A DNA stretch of 57,393 nucleotides from Polyangiaceae bacterium. Its GTDB lineage: Bacteria > Myxococcota_A > Polyangia > Polyangiales > Polyangiaceae. The stretch spans positions 1 to 57,393 of the forward strand of contig JAICQQ010000030.1 in assembly GCA_025937785.1 (NCBI GenBank), given 5' to 3'. Below, in pieces: positions 24,994 to 33,664 of this stretch (position 1 is the stretch's first letter; every line of letters begins with the position of its first letter). The notes beneath the pieces were generated by a model. That model was not told where the DNA came from. It did not search any database and was given only the letters and a program-made list of their open reading frames with translations. Both the position numbers and the translations under genes were made by a program.

Positions 24994-25653
24994 TCAAAAA
25001 CTCGAGCCCTCTTGCGTCAGAAACTCGATCTCGGCCGGCGTCGACGTCCGTCCCAGGATGGCGTTGCGATGGGGGAACCGCCCGTAGCTTGCGACGATGT
25101 CGCGATGCTTCACCGCGTACTCGAGCGCGTAGGCGAAGTACCCGACGTTCCCAGGGCTGCGCTCGCCCGCCAGCCGCACCAGGTTCTCGTACTTGGCCAC
25201 CATTGCTTGCTGCAACGTGAGATTCTCGACGTGCATGAAGGGTAGGTAGAGAAACGACTGTTGAATCAGCGAGAGCGACGCCGCCGCGTCCTGTCGAGCG
25301 GCCAGGGTGGCTACGCTGAGCGCTAGGTCGTCGTAGGCGTACATCCGGGCGGTCTCGCGGTACATGTTCCGCGGAAATTGGTCGAGCAGGATCACGAGTG
25401 CGAGCGAGCCCCCGGGCGCGCGCCGCCACGCCTCGACTTCGTCGTCCCAACCCCGACCATCGCGCGTAGCGGCGAGCAGAACGGGCTCGAAGCGCCCCCG
25501 GATCTCAGCGTCGACCGCTGGGTCCTTTCCGTACCATCGCGTGAAGCAAGTGCGGCAGGGTTCGACCTGGCGGTCCAACGACGTCGTATCGTCGAGTGAC
25601 GAAAACCAGTACTCGAGGATCGCTCGTGCAGATTCTTCCCGCGATGTAGACAT
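24994..25653 (-). CDS. DUF924-family protein
   Basis: 219 residues from the ATG at 25653, preceded by GAGGAG at 5 bp. DUF924 hallmarks are ILEYWF near the N-terminus, RWYGKDPAVDAEI, the core LVILLDQFPRNMYRET, FLYLPFMHVENL and the C-terminal ILGRTSTPAEIEFL with a tail of small residues. The fold is an all-helical TPR-like bundle with conserved Arg and Asp residues and no proven function. It lies 11 bp after the ECF sigma gene and should be co-transcribed with it. Confidence 0.9.
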   Translation of the reverse strand: MSTSREESARAILEYWFSSLDDTTSLDRQVEPCRTCFTRWYGKDPAVDAEIRGRFEPVLLAATRDGRGWDDEVEAWRRAPGGSLALVILLDQFPRNMYRETARMYAYDDLALSVATLAARQDAAASLSLIQQSFLYLPFMHVENLTLQQAMVAKYENLVRLAGERSPGNVGYFAYALEYAVKHRDIVASYGRFPHRNAILGRTSTPAEIEFLTQEGSSF

Positions 25654-25664
25654 CAGTTCTCCTC

Positions 25665-26243
25665 TCAATGACAGTGTCGCTTGGTGCTGTCGCACGTGCA
25701 GTCGAGACAGCCGTGGTCGGCGCAGGTGCCGCACGAACGCGCGACTTGTTTGCGTAGGGCCTCGCGTGCACGGAACACCCGAACCGCAGCGTTGTTGCTG
25801 GTGACGCCAGCTTCAGCCGCATAGTCCTTCACCGGAACCCCGTCGATCTCGACACGGCGCAACGCCTCGGCGTACTCCGGCTTGAGGGTGCTGGCGAGCT
25901 CCCCCACACAGCGACACACGGCGCCGCGCACCTCGGGCTCCGGCTCGACGTGCTGTTCGAGCTCCGCCGCGAACGCCTCGAGCTTTCGATCACCCGACGC
26001 GCGTCGGCGATGGTGGTCGACCACGGCGTTGCGCAGGATGCGATAGAACCAAGCCGTCGCCGACTCGTCGTTTTCGAGCGTTCCGAGCTTGTCGAGCCCG
26101 CGAACGAAAGCCTCTTGCAAGATGTCTTCGGCCAGCGCTCGATCGCCGACGCGCTTCTGCAGAAACGCCAAGAAGTCCCGATGGTTCTTGACGAGCGCCG
26201 TCACGACGTCGGGGCTCAGCGGGGCTTCCGCGCTCGTGTCCAT
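25665..26243 (-). CDS. ECF sigma factor with Cys-rich C-terminal tail (CorE-like)
   Basis: 192 residues. Region 2 is AEDILQEAFVRGLDKLG, region 4 is EALRRVEIDGVPVKDYAAEAG followed by the recognition helix VTSNNAAVRVFRAREAL. The last 23 residues contain six Cys (171, 174, 179, 182, 184, 191) and three His, and a Cys110-Arg-Cys112 pair lies in the linker between regions 2 and 4. This combination resembles metal-responsive CorE-type factors of Myxococcus, whose Cys-rich domain binds copper or cadmium and replaces an anti-sigma factor. No anti-sigma gene is adjacent. ATG at 26243. Confidence 0.85.
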   Translation of the reverse strand: MDTSAEAPLSPDVVTALVKNHRDFLAFLQKRVGDRALAEDILQEAFVRGLDKLGTLENDESATAWFYRILRNAVVDHHRRRASGDRKLEAFAAELEQHVEPEPEVRGAVCRCVGELASTLKPEYAEALRRVEIDGVPVKDYAAEAGVTSNNAAVRVFRAREALRKQVARSCGTCADHGCLDCTCDSTKRHCH

Positions 26244-26415
26244 GCAGTCCGGAACGTAGGCGCGCGCCCCGCGGTCGTCAACCAGCCTAATGCCGGTGAG
26301 CCTGCTGGCGTGCGTGACCCTTCGCAGTCTCGGCTAGCCGTGCACCTTCGCGCACGACATCGAAGTGCCCCATCATGCCCGCTTCGTGGTGCTCGAGGAT
26401 GTGCAATGGTACATC

Positions 26416-28203
26416 TTACTCGAGCTGAGCCCGGACGTTCTGAAACAGCTGGATGAACTCCTGCTTGTCCGGGTCGTCCGCAAATGCCTCGTCGTTGAGG
26501 AGCGCTTCGATGGTGTCCAGGTGGTTCACGGGTGCGTAGGGGCTACGCTTCAAGAGTTCGGCGACACCGGCAACCGCTACGGCCCACCGGAAGTCCGCGT
26601 CACTTTCGTCGAGGTTCCCCGCGAGCGCCCCGGCACCCAGGCTCAGGGCGACTTCCTTGGCTGGATCGGATTCGCTGGCGCCAGGTTCCTTGAAGCGCAC
26701 TTTCACCAGCACCCAATCCTCCGAGTCGACCTCCACGGCGCCCGTGTAGGCGGAGCCATTTTGGGTGTCGGGCGCGTCGACCGCCGCGGGGATGGTGCCG
26801 TCGTCGACCGAGAGCTCGTAGAGCGCCGTGACGCGATGCCCGGAACCGATTTCTCCGGCGTCCACCGTGTCGTCCCGGAACTCGTCATCGACAATCGCCC
26901 TGTTTTCGTAGCCCAGCAAGCGGTAGGCGTACACCAAGCTGCTGTTGAACTCGATCTGCAGCTTCACGTCTTTGGCGATGTGCACCAAGGTCGTCAACAG
27001 GCGCTCTTCCACGTAGCGGCTAGCTTGCTCCGAATCGGTGATGTTGCCGTACACGCCGTTGCCGGCGTTGCTGATGCCCTCCATCAGGGCGTCGTTGTTG
27101 CCTGCTCCAAAGCCCAGTACGGTGAGCGTGACACCGCCCCTGCGCTGCTCTTCCACCCGTTCTACCAGTTCCTCGGTGGTGGAAGGGCCCACGTTGAAGT
27201 CGCCGTCGGTGCACAGAATGATGTGGTTCAGGCCCTCCTCGAGGAACCCGGCTTCGGCTTGCTGGTAAGCAAGGTCGAGACCTGCGGCGCCGGCGGTGGA
27301 ACCGCTGGCATCGAGCCCATTGATCTCGGCGAGGATGAGCTCACTGTTCGAGACCGGTGTCGGCGGCAGCCGCACCCCAGTGCTGCCCGCGTACGTCACG
27401 ATCGAGATCGTGTCCTGAGCGTTCAGGATGCCGACGGTCTCGCTGAGCACCTGCTTTACCAGAGGTAGCTTTTCGGGCGACTGCATGCTGCCCGACACGT
27501 CCACCAAAAACACGAGATTGGTGGGCTTGCGCTCGAGGGGAGGCGCCTGTTTGCCCTGGATGCCGACCCTGAGTAGCTTGGTCCCGGAGGTGTAGGGATT
27601 CGGTGCAGTTGCCAGCTCGATGGAGAAGGGCAGCTCCCCGTCCGAAGCTGGCGCGTCGTAGCCATAGTCGAAGTAGTTGACGAAATCCTCGAGGCGGACC
27701 CTGGTGGGGTCCGGCACGAGGTTACTGAGCGCGTACGAGCGGAACGCGTCGTAGCTCGCAGTATCCACGTCCGCAGCGAACGTCGACAGCGGATCGTGTC
27801 TGGCGACCACGAAGGGGTTCGTGGCGAAGACCTCGGGGGGCCCCTGGGTGACGGGATCCCCCGGGCTGCCCCCAGCTCCGGCAGCGCCTGCGGCGGCCAA
27901 GTCGTCTTCCTCGCCGGGGATCGGGGCACCGGCATTGGCGCCGCCCCCGGTCCCGCCGGAGCCACTGCTGGTCGCGGCGGCAACACCGTTGACCGCGCCG
28001 TACGGCGCGTTGCCCCCGACGGTGCCGGTCACTCCGCCACTAACTCCCGTGGCTGCGGCGCCGTTGGTGCTCGCGGTGTCCCCGGTGGCCTCATCGCCAC
28101 TGGCCGGCGCTGCAGGCTGCGGGTTCACGCCGTCGTCGCAAGCGGCGACCGTGGCCACCGCCAGCGCGGTCGAGTAAAGGGTGTTCAAGAACTGTCTCAT
28201 CAT
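26416..28203 (-). CDS. VWA-domain lipoprotein (YfbK-like)
   Basis: 595 residues. Signal peptide with lipobox VAAC (about residue 22), a Gly/Ala/Thr-rich linker to about residue 110, a YfbK N-terminal segment, then the von Willebrand A domain with metal-site motif DVSGSM and the later TDGDFN and a C-terminal region of about 170 residues typical of YfbK. Extracellular VWA proteins bind partners through a metal ion. The ATG at 28203 is preceded by GGGAGGAG at a proper distance. A second Met follows immediately. Function is unknown. Confidence 0.88.
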   Translation of the reverse strand: MMRQFLNTLYSTALAVATVAACDDGVNPQPAAPASGDEATGDTASTNGAAATGVSGGVTGTVGGNAPYGAVNGVAAATSSGSGGTGGGANAGAPIPGEEDDLAAAGAAGAGGSPGDPVTQGPPEVFATNPFVVARHDPLSTFAADVDTASYDAFRSYALSNLVPDPTRVRLEDFVNYFDYGYDAPASDGELPFSIELATAPNPYTSGTKLLRVGIQGKQAPPLERKPTNLVFLVDVSGSMQSPEKLPLVKQVLSETVGILNAQDTISIVTYAGSTGVRLPPTPVSNSELILAEINGLDASGSTAGAAGLDLAYQQAEAGFLEEGLNHIILCTDGDFNVGPSTTEELVERVEEQRRGGVTLTVLGFGAGNNDALMEGISNAGNGVYGNITDSEQASRYVEERLLTTLVHIAKDVKLQIEFNSSLVYAYRLLGYENRAIVDDEFRDDTVDAGEIGSGHRVTALYELSVDDGTIPAAVDAPDTQNGSAYTGAVEVDSEDWVLVKVRFKEPGASESDPAKEVALSLGAGALAGNLDESDADFRWAVAVAGVAELLKRSPYAPVNHLDTIEALLNDEAFADDPDKQEFIQLFQNVRAQLE

Positions 28204-28339
28204 CGCTGCTCCTCCCGGACGCCGCCCGTAAGCACATCGAATGCCAGCGCGGTGAACCCTGGAAAGCGCGGCGAATCAGCTCGAACGCGGGCTGCCTGTT
28301 TGTGCCAGCCTGTGTCAAAGGGGGCCAGGATGCGCGTTC

Positions 28340-29281
28340 TCAAGCTCGAGGGTTCGAGCTCCGCCGACGTCGGACCACACCGAGGGCGGTGCCCAGGGCG
28401 AGCATGACGGCGAGCGGCCACGCGCGCTTCGAACCCCCGGGCGTGCCAGCGACGGCGCAGCCTTCGTCCTCGGGGCTGCCACAATTGGGCGAGAACCCGT
28501 GACGCGGACTACAGGCGGTGGTCGAGGCGTTGCGATCGGGGGGGTACATACTGCAGATCCCGTTTGCGTCATCGGAGACCAAGTCACGCAGCGAGATATC
28601 ACCGTGTGCTTGCCTGAAGAACATCGTGGCGTCGCCGAGGTGCGAGTGGTCCAGCCCGAGAAAGTGACCGGCTTCGTGCACGATGATCGACTCGAGGTCG
28701 AAGCCGACGTTGGCGTCGCTCGTGGTGAGATCGGTGCCGAACGAGTTCACTTCGATGTCCGCGTCGAAGATTTCCCCAGTATCGGTGTGGAAGGTGATAA
28801 CGGTGTGAGCGACGGCGGCGGGGTCGTATTCTTCAGGCCAATTGCCGTCGCGGAACATGATCACGTTCGCGTTCGGAGCGTCGGAGTTGTACTCTGGTTC
28901 TCCGCAGCTAGCCGGACTCAAGTCGGAAATATCGATGGAAGGTGCGTTGCCGCGGCAGTCGGCGGCTGTCCAGCGCGCAAAGGCGCGCGCCGTAATGGCG
29001 TGGGTCGTTTCGTAGTCGATGCCCCGCTTGGGAGAGGCGCTGCGATTGACCGAATAAGAGACGCAGCCGCTTTTCCACGCCAGCGGTACCCCGACACTGG
29101 GACAGCCCAAAGCGTCGTATTCACACTCCGTTGCTCGATCACAGGTGGTGGTACGGCAAAATGCTCCAGCCGGCGCGGCCGCCAAAGCCAGCGAGAGACT
29201 CAACGCGCCCGCTGACGTCACGCGCCGAGGCCATGACAGCGCGCCCGAAAACCCCATGCCGGGGTTCCACTTTCTCACCAT
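28340..29281 (-). CDS. Matrixin-like zinc metalloprotease with MYXO-CTERM-like tail
   Basis: 313 residues from the ATG at 29281, chosen because GGAG stands 6 bp upstream and a signal peptide (LSLSLALAAAPAGAF) follows; the open frame extends to 29494. The catalytic site is HEAGHFLGLDH (three His and the general-base Glu), with a Met-turn candidate ICSMYPP downstream. The C-terminus has a Cys-containing linker, a hydrophobic segment (WPLAVMLALGTALGVV) and an RRRR tail, the layout of the MYXO-CTERM sorting signal. The protein is probably anchored on or released from the cell surface. About eight Cys in the mature part may form disulfides. Confidence 0.9.
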   Translation of the reverse strand: MVRKWNPGMGFSGALSWPRRVTSAGALSLSLALAAAPAGAFCRTTTCDRATECEYDALGCPSVGVPLAWKSGCVSYSVNRSASPKRGIDYETTHAITARAFARWTAADCRGNAPSIDISDLSPASCGEPEYNSDAPNANVIMFRDGNWPEEYDPAAVAHTVITFHTDTGEIFDADIEVNSFGTDLTTSDANVGFDLESIIVHEAGHFLGLDHSHLGDATMFFRQAHGDISLRDLVSDDANGICSMYPPDRNASTTACSPRHGFSPNCGSPEDEGCAVAGTPGGSKRAWPLAVMLALGTALGVVRRRRSSNPRA

Positions 29282-29709
29282 CCGCCTCTCCATCCGCACT
29301 AAACATAGCACGAGCCTTCGCAAAGATGGGCTGCAGCTGACGTTGAATCTTCTGGGTTCGCTGAAGCCCGTCCGGTGAACTACGGCATTGTCGATGACCA
29401 CGCGGCGGTAGGCGTCAGGCTTGGCGAGGCTGTTCCCTCTGTCGCGGCTGCTAGACGTCGTCCAATCGATCCAAAAGAAGGGGGCTCGGTTCATGCTCGC
29501 TTACCGAACTCCGATCCTTTTCCCAAAGTTGGTGGAGGCGAGGACGTTCGCCGAGCGAATGTTTCGCGTCGTGTTTCTTGAGCAAGCCAAACACTGGCCA
29601 GAGCAAGGATGCGATCCTCAAGCCATTGTCCGACCCACGTCGTCCTGTAAGGCTCAACGATGCATCCGTCGATCTCATTGTGCGGATCGACAAAGTGCTG
29701 AGATTCAGC
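29282..29709. other. Lower-GC intergenic stretch beside tRNA-Arg
   Basis: About 430 bp with an estimated 57% G+C by hand count, against roughly 65-70% in neighbouring genes. Open frames on both strands are short and mutually overlapping, and none reads as a known protein. The 3' end of tRNA-Arg borders it, a common integration site, but I see no integrase, no second copy of the tRNA end and no direct repeat. Confidence 0.4.
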
Positions 29710-29791
<82 letters not shown>

Positions 29792-29903
29792 GTCAGGGAG
29801 ACTGCGGGATCTCGCACATTCCGAGGCGGAGTTCAAACCTGCCTCGACCGGCTGTGTCTGACAGCGGTATCCTGGCTGTTACGAGCTACCCGAGGAGGTC
29901 CCC

Positions 29904-30458
29904 ATGATCGAGCGAACAGCAGGCACGCTGACCTTTGCGCTCGCGTTGGCGCTGGCGGGCTTCGTGTGCGGCCCCGGCTGCGGCGGTCAACCCAAGCAAG
30001 TCGAGAACCCAGATCCCCTGGGCCTGGGCGCCGAGGACGTCGTCGCCGAGAATGAACCCTCGGACGACGAGACGGGCGAGACCGCGAGAGCAGAGCGTGA
30101 TGACGCGACCCCGGCCGAACCCATCGATGGCAAGGCTCTCGGCGGCGACCCCGAATTCACCGAAAACATGTCGGTGAGCGACGCGATCAAGGCCGTGCCG
30201 CCCAACGCCGACCGGCTGGAGATCGAAGAAGATCGGCTCGCCGAGCCACTGGCGGACGGCGATCTCTACGAACCCTGTAAGCTCGGCAACGGGCATTTCA
30301 AGGCGCGCGTGGCGGTGTGGAACGGCCGTGCCGTGGGCGTCGACATCGAGACCAGCCCGCAGAACCCGCAGCTAGCGCGCTGCCTGAACCAGAAGATTCG
30401 AGAGCTCGAGTGGGACGACAAGGTCCGCTCGCTGAACACGGTCGAGTACTCGTTCTGA
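29904..30458 (+). CDS. Lipoprotein with C-terminal TonB-like (AgmX/PglI-type) domain
   Basis: 184 residues. Strong ribosome-binding site GAGGAGG 5 bp before the ATG. A hydrophobic run leads to Cys residues (GPGCGG) that look like a lipobox. An acidic linker of about 90 residues follows, with Glu/Asp/Thr. The last 65 residues (CKLGNGHFKARVAVWNGRAV and CLNQKIRELEW) have the strand-helix-strand layout of the TonB-C/AgmX-PglI domain, with two Cys that may pair. Partners are unknown, but similar domains act in myxobacterial gliding machinery. It is divergent from tRNA-Arg and converges on uppS. Confidence 0.78.
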   Translation: MIERTAGTLTFALALALAGFVCGPGCGGQPKQVENPDPLGLGAEDVVAENEPSDDETGETARAERDDATPAEPIDGKALGGDPEFTENMSVSDAIKAVPPNADRLEIEEDRLAEPLADGDLYEPCKLGNGHFKARVAVWNGRAVGVDIETSPQNPQLARCLNQKIRELEWDDKVRSLNTVEYSF

Positions 30459-30483
30459 GCGTGCGCGCCAACGGCGCTTCGAC

Positions 30484-31299
30484 TTACGCGCGAGCGCGAT
30501 CGAGCGGATCGAACGCAGGGCTCGGGCGCTCGTGTACGGGGGCAAGCTCGATCTCTTGCACCTGCTCGGAGGTGAGGCCGAAGCGGCGCTCCTTCGAGGC
30601 GTAGACGCCGATCGCGTCGAGCAGAGTGGCCGGTTTGAAATCGGGCCACATGATCGGCAGAAACACCAGCTCGGCGTAGGCGGACTCGAACAGCAGGAAG
30701 TCACTGACACGCGTTTCACCGCCCGTGCGAATCAGTAGATCGACGTCAGGCAGCGCATGCGTGGTCATCTGGCTCTGAAAGAACTCTTCGTCGATGTCCT
30801 CGGGCAACACCAGACCTGCGCGAGCCCGCACGGCCAACGAACGCGCCGCTTCGACGATGTCTTGCCGTCCGCCGTAGGAAAGGGCGAGCGTCAGGGTCAT
30901 GCCGCGGCACTCGCGCGTGTAGGCGATCAGATCTTCGACGGCGCGCCGGGTCGTGAGCGGCAGATCATCGAGGCAGCCGATCACGTTGACGCGAATATCC
31001 AATTGTCGCAGCTCGGCTCGTTCCTTGTGCGCGAACTCGAGCAAGAGCGCCATCAGGGCCCTGACCTCCACCGGCGGCCGCGCCCAGTTGGCGATACTGA
31101 AGGCGTACAGCGTCAGAAACTGAATGCCGGCGCGCGCCGAAGTCTCCACCGCGTCGCGGACGGCGCGCGCGCCCTCCGCGTGCCCCTCGTAGCGCCTGAG
31201 GCCGCGTGCCTTCGCCCACCTGCCGTTTCCATCCATGATGATGGCGACGTGACGAGGGACTCGGTTTTGCTTGCTCTTCGATCCGTTGGACTCTGACAT
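30484..31299 (-). CDS. uppS: Isoprenyl transferase (undecaprenyl diphosphate synthase)
   Basis: 271 residues. The cis-prenyltransferase motifs are in order: HVAIIMDGNGRWAK, YAFSIANWARP, ALSYGGRQD, and IRTGGE followed by FLLFESAYAELVF. It condenses isopentenyl diphosphate onto farnesyl diphosphate to make the undecaprenyl carrier for peptidoglycan and polysaccharides. Relative to E. coli UppS, ENW becomes ANW and SNF becomes SDF, changes that may be normal for the lineage. Start taken at the ATG at 31299; a TTG just before it is less likely. It stands alone, with neighbours converging or pointing away. Confidence 0.93.
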   Translation of the reverse strand: MSESNGSKSKQNRVPRHVAIIMDGNGRWAKARGLRRYEGHAEGARAVRDAVETSARAGIQFLTLYAFSIANWARPPVEVRALMALLLEFAHKERAELRQLDIRVNVIGCLDDLPLTTRRAVEDLIAYTRECRGMTLTLALSYGGRQDIVEAARSLAVRARAGLVLPEDIDEEFFQSQMTTHALPDVDLLIRTGGETRVSDFLLFESAYAELVFLPIMWPDFKPATLLDAIGVYASKERRFGLTSEQVQEIELAPVHERPSPAFDPLDRARA

Positions 31300-31462
31300 C
31301 AAGGCTTCCGTCGGCTAAGACCCCGCGCTCGGGGTGAAACAGGTGGCAATCTTGTGCCAGATAAGTGCCTGAGATGCTTGGTGGCGAGTGTGGAGGTTTC
31401 GTGGAGTTTCCGGGCGCCGCCGCACGTCGCCCCCTTTCGCGACGCTCGACTTTGCAATAAAT

Positions 31463-31481
31463 ACTAGCGATTATAGCTAGT
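31463..31481 (-). terminator. Hairpin with A/T-rich tail after the histidine kinase gene
   Basis: On the minus strand ACTAGC and GCTAGT pair with a 7-nt loop TATAATC, then ATTTATTG follows. The left arm touches the kinase stop codon. Both stem and tail are unusually A+T-rich for this genome. A short intrinsic terminator is the simplest reading. Confidence 0.5.
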
Positions 31482-32917
31482 TACTGATCTTTGGCCGCCA
31501 GGGAGGAGCGGTGGTCACCGGAGCCCCGCGTCTGACGCGCGGCGGGCAGCTCGAGGCGAAACTCGACCCGCGGCGGGCCTGCGCTCACCAGTTCGACGGC
31601 GCCACCGTGGGCTTCTGCGACCGCGCGCACGATTGCCAGTCCGAGGCCCGAGCCCCCCTTGTCGACCCGGGTCGACACGAAACGGCGGAACACTTGACCG
31701 CGCACGTGTTGCGCCACGCAGCCTTCGTTGCGCACGCTCACGCGCACCTGCGCACCATCACCGGTGATGGCGACCTTGACTGGTTTCCCCGGCTCACCGT
31801 GCAGCAGCGCGTTGTCCACCAGGTTGGTGATGGCCCGAGTGAGCCACTTCGGATCGCCCCGTACTTGAGTGTCGCCCGTGACCTCGAACTCCACGTCGCC
31901 GCGGCGTCCCGAGGTTTCGCGGCTCTTGCGCGCCAGCTCGTCGAGGCGTGTAACTTCGATGTCGCTGGCGCCCCGCGCTTCGATGCGCGCCAGGCTCAGC
32001 AGTTCTTCCAAGAGCCGCTCGATGCGCTGCGCCGCTTCACGGATGCGAGCCACGAAACGTCGCGCTTCGACCGGCTCTTCGAGCGCGCTTTCTTCGAGTA
32101 CTTCGGCGCTGGCCCGGATGGCTGCCACGGGGTTCTTCAGTTCGTGCGAGAGGTCGGCCGCGAAGGTCTCGACGAAGGGCCGCCCTTCCAGCTGGCGTCG
32201 CATCGAATCGATCGCCCGCACCAGGCGGGCCACCTCGCGGGCGGACCCCGCACTCGGCACGTGCGTGCGCTCACCTTGGCTGACGCGTTCGCCGAAGCGT
32301 GAAAGCGCCTCGATGGGAGCGGCGATCGCTCGCCCGATCCACGCGGCGGCCAATGCGGCCGCAGCGCCCAGCACCAGTGAGATCACGAGCACCGTTGGAG
32401 CAAAATCTTCCAGCAGACGCAGCATCACGAGCGTCGGTTTGATCACCCGCACGCTGCCCACGTGCTGCCCCGCCACATGCAACGGGGCTTGCACGACGAC
32501 GATGCCGGGCCCGGCTACCGGGTGTTTGCCACTAGCAGGGAAAATTACGGTGCCACGCGCATCCAAGAGCGCCAGCCGCAGATCGACGCCGCTCGCGCGC
32601 TCTTGGCCCAGCCGGCGCGCCATTTCGTGGATGGAAACACCGTTGAGCTCCATGTCGCCCTGCATGATACCGGCGATGGACTTGGCTTCGTCTTCGGCGG
32701 CTTGAACCGCCAGCCGCACCGCGCGCGATTCGATGCGATCGATCACCATCAACCCCAAGCCGAACGCGAAGGTGCCGACGATCAGCGCGAGCGCGAGGAA
32801 CACCTGCATGCGAATCGACATGCCGCGCGTGCGTGCGCGCAACAGTCGCGAGATCACGAACGCGACGAGCAGGATCAGCCCGATGGAGGCGCCGGCGACG
32901 ACGACGAGTCGAATCAC
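31481..32917 (-). CDS. Sensor histidine kinase
   Basis: 478 residues from a GTG at 32917 that overlaps the response-regulator stop as GTGA. Hydrophobic segments about residues 4-24 and 38-58, a sensor loop to about 170, TM about 172-193, HAMP, H-box DLSHELKNPVAA with His258, and the ATPase core with NLVDNAL, the G box and the terminal GSGLGLAIV. The sensor region is a CreC-like or PAS-less periplasmic domain of about 110 residues. It forms a two-component pair with the OmpR-type regulator just upstream. Two extra N-terminal hydrophobic stretches may be one anchor plus a signal anchor. Ligand unknown. Confidence 0.92.
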   Translation of the reverse strand: MIRLVVVAGASIGLILLVAFVISRLLRARTRGMSIRMQVFLALALIVGTFAFGLGLMVIDRIESRAVRLAVQAAEDEAKSIAGIMQGDMELNGVSIHEMARRLGQERASGVDLRLALLDARGTVIFPASGKHPVAGPGIVVVQAPLHVAGQHVGSVRVIKPTLVMLRLLEDFAPTVLVISLVLGAAAALAAAWIGRAIAAPIEALSRFGERVSQGERTHVPSAGSAREVARLVRAIDSMRRQLEGRPFVETFAADLSHELKNPVAAIRASAEVLEESALEEPVEARRFVARIREAAQRIERLLEELLSLARIEARGASDIEVTRLDELARKSRETSGRRGDVEFEVTGDTQVRGDPKWLTRAITNLVDNALLHGEPGKPVKVAITGDGAQVRVSVRNEGCVAQHVRGQVFRRFVSTRVDKGGSGLGLAIVRAVAEAHGGAVELVSAGPPRVEFRLELPAARQTRGSGDHRSSLAAKDQ

Positions 32918-33618
32918 GGCGACGACGCCCGACCACCCGGTTCGGCGAGCGCGATGCGGTAACCCACGCCGCGAACGGTCTCGATCAGCCCCGGGTCCCC
33001 GCCAGCCTCGGCCACCTTGCGCCTGAGCGACTTGATGTGCGAGTCGACGGTACGATCGCTGATCGCGAAGCCATCGCCCCAAACGCTGTCGATCAGACGG
33101 GCGCGTGTGTACACCCGCCCGGGCTCGATCAGCATGTTCTTCAACAGATCGAACTCGACACGGGTGAGCTCCAGCTCGAGCCCGTCGATGAACGCGCGCC
33201 GGGTGCCTTCGTCGACCCTGAGCGAAGGCTCCGCCGCAAGCGCAGCCTCGCTCGCCTGCTGCGACCGGCGCAACACTGCCCGCACGCGCGCGACGACTTC
33301 GCGCGGAGAAAACGGCTTGGTAACGTAATCGTCCGCACCGCTCTCGAGCGCGGCGATTCTGTCGGACTCGTCGTCGCGACTGGACAACACGATGATGGGA
33401 GTTTCGATGCCGGCGTGGCGCCAGCGGTGGATCAAGTCGAAGCCGCTGCCGTCCGGCAACATCAGGTCGAGCAGGATCAGCTGCGCCCCGTCGACGGCCT
33501 GGCCAGCGGCCTCGACGTCCCCCGCCGTGACGGCGTCGAAACCGTCGCGCCTGAGCGCGTAGGCCACGGACTCGGCGATCGCTGGCTCGTCTTCTACGAC
33601 CAAGATTCGCTGTGCCAT
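32914..33618 (-). CDS. OmpR/PhoB-family response regulator
   Basis: 234 residues. Receiver with acidic pair in VVEDEP, phosphoacceptor Asp51 (LLDLMLPDGSG), and conserved Lys101 (YVTKPFS). The C-terminal winged helix contains LTRVEFDLLKNML, the DNA-binding helix RTVDSHIKSLRRKV and the hairpin TVRGVGYRI. The ATG at 33618 was chosen because MAQRILVVED starts the fold; the open frame reaches further upstream, past the divergent sixA start. It is coupled to the kinase by a 4-bp overlap. Only 46 bp separate it from sixA, so promoters overlap. Confidence 0.94.
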   Translation of the reverse strand: MAQRILVVEDEPAIAESVAYALRRDGFDAVTAGDVEAAGQAVDGAQLILLDLMLPDGSGFDLIHRWRHAGIETPIIVLSSRDDESDRIAALESGADDYVTKPFSPREVVARVRAVLRRSQQASEAALAAEPSLRVDEGTRRAFIDGLELELTRVEFDLLKNMLIEPGRVYTRARLIDSVWGDGFAISDRTVDSHIKSLRRKVAEAGGDPGLIETVRGVGYRIALAEPGGRASSP

Positions 33619-33664
33619 TTCACTTCGAATCAGCCTAGCATGACTTGCTAACGAAGGCGGAGCG

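Noticed and set aside
26365..27468. 367-residue open frame antisense to the VWA lipoprotein
   Set aside because: Only a mirror of the real gene's codons; no start context or family.
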